Shown piece after piece: positions 5,593 to 10,204 of a stretch of DNA of 10,204 nt; the first letter of the stretch is position 1, and each line of letters opens with the position of its first letter. The notes beneath the pieces are model-generated. The model was given only the letters and a program-made list of their open reading frames with translations. It was not told the origin of the DNA and did no database searches. The translations under genes and the position numbers were made by a program. Origin of the DNA: Thermoleophilia bacterium (GTDB taxonomy: Bacteria; Actinomycetota; Thermoleophilia; Gaiellales; Gaiellaceae); the NCBI GenBank assembly GCA_025935275.1, contig JAICVP010000057.1, forward strand, positions 1-10,204. Reading direction: 5' to 3'.

Positions 5593-6801
5593 ATGGCTTC
5601 GTACGCCTACACGGCGATCAACTCCGCGGGCCTCGAGCTCGACGGCCAGGTCAACGCCCCGGACGCAAACGCGGCGCGCGAGGCGCTGCGCGTGCGCGGC
5701 CTCGTCGCGCTGACGCTGGACGAGCAGGCGTCGAGCTCGGCGGGCTTCGCCATGGCTGTGAAAAAGGTGAAGCCGAAGTCGCTCCAGGTGTTCTCGCGCC
5801 AGTTCGCGACCATGATCGAGGCGGGCCTGAACGTCGTCACCGCGCTCGTCATCCTCGAAGAGCAGACCGAGGACAAGAAGCTCGCGACGGTCGTCTCCGA
5901 GCTTCGCGCCGACGTCGAGGGCGGCCTCCTGCTCTCGGAGGCGATGGCGCGGCACCCGCGCATCTTCTCGCGGCTCTTCATCTCGATGGTCGAGGCGGGC
6001 GAGGCGGCCGGAATCCTCGATGTCGTGCTCGACCGCGTCGCTTTCCAGATCGAGAAGGAAACGCAGATCAAGCGCCGCGTGAAGGGCGCGATGATGTACC
6101 CGCTGATGGTCATGAGCTTCGCCACGCTCGTGCTCATCGGCATGCTCATGTTCCTCGTCCCGATCTTCGTGGGGATCTTCGAGCAGCTCGGCGGCGACCT
6201 GCCGATGCTGACCCAGATCGTCGTCAAGGGCTCCAACATCCTGCGGAGCTACTGGTACATCGTCTTCCCGATCTGGGCAGGGATCATCTTCGGGTTCTTC
6301 CGCTTCAAGAAGACCGAGTCGGGCCGCCGCATCTGGGACCGCTTCCGCATGAAGATGCCGTTCGGGATCGGCGCGATCATCGTGAAGATCGGGATGGCGC
6401 GCTTCTCACGCACCCTCTCGACTCTGGTCGCGGCGGGCGTGGACATCATCCGCTCGCTGGAGATCACGGGCGCGACCTCGGGCAACAGCCTCATCGAGGA
6501 CGCGACCGCGGTCGTCCGCGAGCGCGTGCACCAGGGCGTCCCGATCGCGGTCCCGATCGAGGCCGAGAAGATCTTCCCGCCGATGGTCTCCCAGATGGTG
6601 CGCGTGGGTGAGGAGACCGGTGAGCTCGAGAAGATGCTCGGGAAGATCGCCGACTTCTACGAGGACGAGGTCGACAGCTCGATCGCGACCCTGACCTCGA
6701 TCCTCGAGCCGCTCATGATGATCGGGGTCGGAATGATGGTCGGCGTGATCATCATTTCCATGTACCTCCCGATGTTCAAGCTGCTCACGCTGATCCAGTA
6801 G
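5593..6801 (+). CDS. pilC: PilC, polytopic type IV pilus platform protein (GspF family)
   Basis: This 402-residue inner-membrane protein is the core on which PilB and PilT act during pilus extension and retraction. It opens with the family's typical Y-A-Y-T-A start (SYAYTAINSAGLELDGQV, 3-20). Two homologous GspF domains follow: about 64-190 (FSRQFATMIEAGLNVVTAL; SRLFISMVEAGEAAGILDVVL) and about 267-392 (FSRTLSTLVAAGVDIIRSLE; MVSQMVRVGEETGELEKML). Membrane helices are at about 168-195, 220-238 and 370-393. Length and domain order are normal for the family. The ATG at 5593 has no ribosome site, only GGA just before it, so it may be translated from a leaderless transcript. It stands alone on its strand, after the divergent minor pilin. 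Confidence 0.96.
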   Translation: MASYAYTAINSAGLELDGQVNAPDANAAREALRVRGLVALTLDEQASSSAGFAMAVKKVKPKSLQVFSRQFATMIEAGLNVVTALVILEEQTEDKKLATVVSELRADVEGGLLLSEAMARHPRIFSRLFISMVEAGEAAGILDVVLDRVAFQIEKETQIKRRVKGAMMYPLMVMSFATLVLIGMLMFLVPIFVGIFEQLGGDLPMLTQIVVKGSNILRSYWYIVFPIWAGIIFGFFRFKKTESGRRIWDRFRMKMPFGIGAIIVKIGMARFSRTLSTLVAAGVDIIRSLEITGATSGNSLIEDATAVVRERVHQGVPIAVPIEAEKIFPPMVSQMVRVGEETGELEKMLGKIADFYEDEVDSSIATLTSILEPLMMIGVGMMVGVIIISMYLPMFKLLTLIQ

Positions 6802-6842
6802 CGTGCGTCGCGTCGTCGGCGAGCCGCCCGGATTCGCGACCG

Positions 6843-8705
6843 CTAGGCCTCTCCGCTACGGGTGAGCTCCTCGAGGCGCCGGCCGAAGTCGTGGGCGCGG
6901 CTGCGAGGTGTGAAGCCTCCGAACTTGAGCGTCTCTCCCTCCCGGATGTGGACGAGAAAATACTGGCGGCCCTGGGCCAAGTTGGTCGTGGGCTCCACCC
7001 GGGCCCAGCGAAGATCCGCGATGGCGGTCTCGGCCATGGCGAGCTGGTCGCCTTTCTTGTTGCCCCAGAAGCTGATGAGGCGTCGATCGGTGATCGCGAG
7101 CAGGCCTCGCCGCCGGTAGGCCTTGAGCGCGTAGAGATCTTCCAGCCGCTCGCCCGGGTGGAGCGCCTCGAGGAGAGCGTTGTACTCATTCGGCCTGCCG
7201 TGACCGGCCGTCTTCTCGACGTAGAGGTCGAGCATCGACCCTCTGGTCTGAACGTCTTCCATCGGGACGACCATCTCGGGCGGGATCTGGTCGAGAACCC
7301 AGCGGATCAGCTCGGCGCCGTCGACCAGGTAGCGGCCGGCGATCTCCATCCAGGCGCCGTCCAGGGACCACAGCGACACGCGCATGTCGCTGAATCGCAG
7401 TGCGGCTGCGCACTCTGCGAACAGGACGGTCGCCGGTAGCTCGCCGGCCCGGTAGAGGGTCACGCCCCGCTCGTCCGTGATGAAGTACGTCTGCTTGTCG
7501 GTCGGGTCGGTATAGCGGCGGGGCCCCGTGACGGGCTCGGGATCCTTCTCCTGGTGGATTTTCAGCTTCCGCGGCCGCGTCGTTCCGCCCGGCGCCAGCA
7601 CGATCAACTCGGGCAGGCAGGCGGCGATGGCGGCGGCAACCTCTTCCGGAGTCAGTGCGTCCGCCCGAGCCACGACTTCCTCGCCGGAGAGGACCTCGGC
7701 CCCGAGCAGCTCGTCTCGAACCCCGTAGTCCATCCAGGCGCCCGCGTTCAAGGGCTCGGCCGCGGCGCGGATCCGCTCGTCGCGCACCTCCGTGAGCTCC
7801 TCCTTCGTGGGCCCGGTGGCGGCGAGCTCCTCGAGGACTCCCATCAGCTCCCGCTGCACCTTGTCGGCGTTCTCGTCGAGGCAATCGGCTCCGAGGAGCA
7901 GATGGGCGGTGGTCGCCTCGAGAGGCTCGTAGTGCCCGCCCACGTTGTAGCTCAGGCCGAGAGCGCGCCGAAGCCGCTCCTCGGCTCGCTGCACGACGAT
8001 CGTGAACCCGGCGGAGAGGGCGGAGCTTCGCTCGGCGACCATCCCGATCGAGACGCCACCACTGCCCCACGCAATATGCGATGGGAGCTCGAGCCGCGGC
8101 CGGCGCTCAGGCATCGGGGCCGGGCTTCGTGCGCCGGCGCGAAGCTCGAGGTCGAACTTGTCAGGAGGCCGGCCGGTCATCCAGACGGCCGCGTTGCCCT
8201 TGACGAAGCGTTCGTTCGCCCAGCCCTCGACGTCCTCGACCGTTGCCGTGCGCAGGCCGTACTCCTCGTTGGACGTGAGGCCGAAGCCGCGAGGCCCGAA
8301 GCGAAGGTCGAGCAGCCGCTCCCGCGTCCCTGGCGTTCGCGAGGCGCTCTCCGTGGTCAGGATGCGCCTCTCCGTCTCGAGCCGGTCGAGCGGAAGGTCG
8401 GACAGGTTCCGGCACAGGCTGGACAGGCACTCGAGCACTTCGGGCTGTTCCCCTACCGCGTAAAAGACCGTGAACAGCTCCTGGACGAACCCGTTGGCCG
8501 TGAAGCTCACGGGGCCGATCGGAAAGAACGCCAAGTGCTCCACGAGATGGCTGAGGCCGTACTTGGGGAGCGTCTCGTCGGCGGCGCCGACCCGGAAGAG
8601 CACAGACGCCGCGAAGGGGCCGGGCGCCTGCTGCCAGTAGAGCGGCATCCCGTCGACGGTTTCTCGGGTCCAGCTTCCCTTGCGGCCCCTCCGCGGGATC
8701 CTCAT
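6843..8705 (-). CDS. M16-type zinc metallopeptidase with C-terminal PH-like domain
   Basis: This 620-residue protein has the inverted zinc motif HLVEH (53-57), with His53, His57 as likely ligands and Glu56 as the catalytic base. The stretch ANGFVQELFTVFYAVG (70-85) matches the NAxT/TxYY region of M16 peptidases, and ERRILTTE (112-119) supplies Glu119 as probable third ligand. It lies 62 residues after the HxxEH, closer than the roughly 75 or more usual. Residues 210-360 resemble the inactive-half fold (RLRRALGLSYNVGG, 244-257). Residues 400-520 are unassigned. Residues 528-615 (GLLAITDRRLISFWGNKKGD; LVHIREGETLKFGGF) look like a bacterial PH domain. No signal peptide or membrane helix is seen, so it should be cytoplasmic. 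ATG 8705 overlaps the upstream stop (ATGA); a longer GTG reading (8774) would run into the upstream gene. Confidence 0.8.
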   Translation of the reverse strand: MRIPRRGRKGSWTRETVDGMPLYWQQAPGPFAASVLFRVGAADETLPKYGLSHLVEHLAFFPIGPVSFTANGFVQELFTVFYAVGEQPEVLECLSSLCRNLSDLPLDRLETERRILTTESASRTPGTRERLLDLRFGPRGFGLTSNEEYGLRTATVEDVEGWANERFVKGNAAVWMTGRPPDKFDLELRAGARSPAPMPERRPRLELPSHIAWGSGGVSIGMVAERSSALSAGFTIVVQRAEERLRRALGLSYNVGGHYEPLEATTAHLLLGADCLDENADKVQRELMGVLEELAATGPTKEELTEVRDERIRAAAEPLNAGAWMDYGVRDELLGAEVLSGEEVVARADALTPEEVAAAIAACLPELIVLAPGGTTRPRKLKIHQEKDPEPVTGPRRYTDPTDKQTYFITDERGVTLYRAGELPATVLFAECAAALRFSDMRVSLWSLDGAWMEIAGRYLVDGAELIRWVLDQIPPEMVVPMEDVQTRGSMLDLYVEKTAGHGRPNEYNALLEALHPGERLEDLYALKAYRRRGLLAITDRRLISFWGNKKGDQLAMAETAIADLRWARVEPTTNLAQGRQYFLVHIREGETLKFGGFTPRSRAHDFGRRLEELTRSGEA

Positions 8706-9055
8706 GAATCGAGGCCGACGCCGTGCGTCGCGGCGTACTCCTCGGCCACCGACTTCGGTACGCAGAAGGCCCACGCGTCCTCGACGAGGTCACGCATCTC
8801 TTCCTCTCCGATCGCGTCGAGCCGCACGTGGACCCAGTGGTAGCGCATGTCGTGCTCGCTCGGAAGCGAGAATTTCTCCGGCTCGGCGTCCACGAGCGCC
8901 TGCCGCCATTCCCTCGGGAACGCGAAGCCCATCGTCGAGCCGTCCTTCGAAAATGCCAGCCAGACGATGCGGCCGATCCGGAACTTGACCCGGCCGCGGA
9001 CGAACGCCTCGCTGCTTCGGGGCAGCGTCGCCGCGAAGGCGCGAACCTCGGCCAT
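8702..9055 (-). CDS. MmcQ/YjbR family protein
   Basis: This 117-residue protein belongs to the MmcQ/YjbR family, which has a double-wing DNA-binding-like (CyaY-like) fold but no firmly known biochemical role. Diagnostic parts are the N-terminal VRAFAATLPRSSEAFV (4-19), a beta-rich centre (RVKFRIGRIVWLAFSKDGST) and the C-terminal signature YHWVHVRLDAI followed by EEMRDLVEDAWAFCVPKSVAEEY. Length is usual for the family. ATG 9055 puts the LP motif about 11 residues in, as in relatives; a GTG at 9073 would add six residues. Neither start has a ribosome site. Its stop overlaps the M16 peptidase start, so the two are probably one transcript. Neighbourhood gives no clear functional hint. Confidence 0.85.
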   Translation of the reverse strand: MAEVRAFAATLPRSSEAFVRGRVKFRIGRIVWLAFSKDGSTMGFAFPREWRQALVDAEPEKFSLPSEHDMRYHWVHVRLDAIGEEEMRDLVEDAWAFCVPKSVAEEYAATHGVGLDS

Positions 9056-9108
9056 CGTCGCCACGGCGCTCACGTTACTGTCATCTCGTACGCAAACAAA
9101 GGATCCGA

Positions 9109-9465
9109 ATGGGCTATAGCGTCGTCAACGTGGAGGAGATGGAGGGCGAGGGCCCGGGCGGCGCGGTTCGATTCGTCCGGCGCAAGCTCGGAGTGCAGGC
9201 GTTCGGGATCAACTGGTTCGAGCTCGGGCCCAACGTGCGCGGCCGCGAGCACAACGAGGTCGACACGGGCCAGGAAGAGGTGAACGTGATCATCGAGGGT
9301 GCGGGCGTCTACGAGGTCGACGGCGAGACCATCCCCGTGCGCGCCGGCTCCTTCCTCCGTTTCGACCCCGGCACGACGCGCTGTCCGGTTGCCGGGCCGG
9401 ACGGGATGACGATGATCGCCGTCGGCGTGCGCCCTGGGAGCTACGAGCCCCATGGGCCCTTCTGA
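9109..9465 (+). CDS. Small cupin-domain protein
   Basis: This 118-residue single-domain beta-barrel protein has a cupin motif 1 at GREHNEVDTGQEEVNVIIEG (45-64), the second strand pair VYEVDGETIPVRAGSFLRFDPGTTR (67-91), and a closing strand MTMIAVGVRPG (100-110). In typical cupins the metal is held by HxH, a Glu and a later His. Here only His48 and Glu56/57 are kept: the second His position is Glu50 and the motif-2 His is replaced near Arg91. Metal binding may be altered or absent, so no activity should be assumed. AAAGGA at 9098-9103 precedes the ATG. It is divergent from the MmcQ/YjbR gene (53-base gap) and overlaps the next gene by 14 bases, suggesting a two-gene operon. Confidence 0.82.
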   Translation: MGYSVVNVEEMEGEGPGGAVRFVRRKLGVQAFGINWFELGPNVRGREHNEVDTGQEEVNVIIEGAGVYEVDGETIPVRAGSFLRFDPGTTRCPVAGPDGMTMIAVGVRPGSYEPHGPF

Positions 9466-9904
9466 CGAGAACGCCGTCCAGCTGACGCGGGTCCTCCGCG
9501 CCTCACCGGAAGAGGTCTTCTCGGCGTGGACGGAACCTGCCCGGCTCGAGCGTTGGTGGGCCGGCGTGGGAGGCTGGGTCGAAGCCACCGCCGACGTCGA
9601 GCTCCGGGTCGGGGGGCGCTATCACTTCTCCATGCGGGACGAGGGCGGAGCCCTGCACGGCGTCGTCGGTGTCTACACCGAGGTCGCGCCGCCCGAACGC
9701 CTCGGCTTCACGTGGACCTGGGAGAACGAGCCCCAGATGATGCGCGGAAGCGAGGGGAGCCTGGTGGAAGTCGCCCTTCAAGCTGCGCCGGGCGGGACAC
9801 AGCTCACCCTTGTGCACAGCGGGCTCGGCACGAAGCCGGCCAGGGACATGCACGAGGAAGGGTGGAACGCGCTGCTGACAAGCCTGTTCGGCGCGCTTTC
9901 CTGA
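9452..9904 (+). CDS. AHSA1/SRPBCC-domain protein
   Basis: This 150-residue protein has the START-like helix-grip fold of the AHSA1 (Activator of Hsp90 ATPase homologue 1-like) family. The signature runs LTRVLRASPEEVFSAWTEP (11-29), ARLERWW (30-36), then ELRVGGRYHFSMRD (50-63), VGVYTEVAPPERLGFTWTW (72-90), LVEVALQAAPGGTQLTLVHSG (103-123), and ends with GWNALLTSLFGAL. These proteins bind small hydrophobic ligands or act as stress or detoxification accessories; no specific ligand can be read here. ATG 9452 lies inside the cupin gene, with GGGAG at 9436-9440, so translation is coupled. The gene ends at a strong hairpin. Confidence 0.9.
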   Translation: MGPSDENAVQLTRVLRASPEEVFSAWTEPARLERWWAGVGGWVEATADVELRVGGRYHFSMRDEGGALHGVVGVYTEVAPPERLGFTWTWENEPQMMRGSEGSLVEVALQAAPGGTQLTLVHSGLGTKPARDMHEEGWNALLTSLFGALS

Positions 9905-9944
9905 CGAGGGGAGGCCCGGCCATCGAGACCGGGCCTCCGACTCG
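9905..9944. terminator. GC-rich hairpin terminator between convergent genes
   Basis: GGAGGCCCGG at 9910-9919 and CCGGGCCTCC at 9929-9938 form a perfect 10-bp stem around a 9-base loop. CGAG (9905-9908) and CTCG (9941-9944) can add an outer 4 bp. It begins right after the AHSA1 stop and lies 14 bases past the stop of the convergent small secreted gene, so it probably ends both transcripts. There is no T-run, as is common for hairpin terminators in high-GC Gram-positive bacteria. Confidence 0.82.
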
Positions 9945-9957
9945 AAGAAGGCTCCAG

Positions 9958-10185
9958 CTATCCGGTGCAGCCGTGCGCTGCGAGGATCGCCGGATTGCTG
10001 AAGGCGTTGGCGCCTCCGGCGTAGTTCGAATGAGCGGATGTCCCGCTCGACTTCGCGCCCGAGATCAGCTGGCCGAAGGTGAGGCCGCAAGCGGCCTGGA
10101 TGTCCTGTCCCGGCGCCGCCCCGGCCGTGGCCGGAAGAGCGACGAGAGCGAGGGCGCTGATGAGAGCTGCAACTTTCCTGTTCAT
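9958..10185 (-). CDS. Small secreted protein with two cysteines, function unknown
   Basis: This 75-residue protein has a clear Sec signal peptide: basic MNRK, a hydrophobic core (VAALISALALVALPA) and an AGA|AP cleavage site after residue 23. The mature part, about 52 residues, is rich in Gly, Ala and Ser (FGQLISGAKSSG; AHSNYAGGANAFSNP) and has two Cys, at 33 near the new N terminus and 73 near the C terminus, which could join in one disulfide outside the cell. AAGGAGG at 10190-10196 lies 4 bases before the ATG, so translation should be strong. The upstream region continues beyond the window, so no promoter can be read. I do not recognise a named family; the signal peptide, good ribosome site and following terminator make it a convincing real gene. 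Confidence 0.82.
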   Translation of the reverse strand: MNRKVAALISALALVALPATAGAAPGQDIQAACGLTFGQLISGAKSSGTSAHSNYAGGANAFSNPAILAAHGCTG

Positions 10186-10204
10186 AGTTCCTCCTTAGGC
10201 CGCC

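Noticed and set aside
6802..6842. Possible bidirectional terminator between pilC and the M16 gene (GTCGCG at 6807-6812, CGCGAC at 6835-6840).
   Set aside because: Only 6 bp with a 22-base loop and no T-run; such pairs are frequent in GC-rich DNA.
8706..8774. A 23-residue N-terminal extension of the M16 protein from GTG 8774.
   Set aside because: It would overlap the MmcQ/YjbR gene by about 70 bases and is Arg/Gly-rich shadow sequence; the ATGA overlap at 8702-8705 is the natural start.
7554..8843. Long plus-strand open frame (429 codons) opposite the M16 peptidase gene.
   Set aside because: Shadow of the real minus-strand gene, which has clear peptidase motifs; this frame has none and spans two minus-strand genes.

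Overview
The window looks like a chromosomal segment of a high-GC bacterium that makes type IV pili. A deep-branching actinobacterium (Thermoleophilia- or Rubrobacter-like) is the best fit: high GC, frequent GTG starts, genes without a Shine-Dalgarno sequence, WhiG/FliA-like promoter elements, and no secretin gene in view. This placement is inference; no rRNA or marker gene is present.

Region 1 (1-6801) is a type IV pilus locus. A major-pilin-type gene runs leftward off the window edge (N-terminal 65 codons only). A 157-bp divergent intergenic region with nested inverted repeats separates it from a rightward run: pilT (retraction ATPase), pilM, pilN, pilO and a PilP/GspC-like gene. These are tightly packed (1-4 bp overlaps or 3-8 bp gaps) and look like one operon. 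PilM, PilN and PilO form the inner-membrane assembly platform, PilT powers pilus retraction, and the PilP-like protein probably extends the platform outside the membrane. A minor pilin on the minus strand meets this operon tail to tail and is divergent from pilC, the polytopic platform protein on the plus strand. The extension ATPase PilB and prepilin peptidase PilD are not here and should lie elsewhere.

Region 2 (6843-9055) is a minus-strand pair with an ATGA overlap: a MmcQ/YjbR-family protein followed by a 620-residue M16-type zinc peptidase that carries a C-terminal PH-like domain. Region 3 (9109-9904) is a plus-strand pair, a small cupin overlapping an AHSA1/SRPBCC protein, ending in a strong GC hairpin. 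The hairpin also serves the convergent last gene (9958-10185, minus), a 75-residue secreted protein with two cysteines. Regions 2 and 3 look like ordinary accessory genes with no evident link to the pilus.

The best leads are: WhiG/FliA-like promoter elements (TCAR, 15-16 bp, GCCGAT) before pilT and pilC, with pilC probably leaderless; a minor pilin carrying a motif usually seen in phage structural proteins; a PilM without the acidic residues of its phosphate motifs; a long Lys/Pro/Glu tail on PilN; and the M16-PH fusion. I see no CRISPR array, insertion sequence, tRNA, rRNA or convincing defence system.
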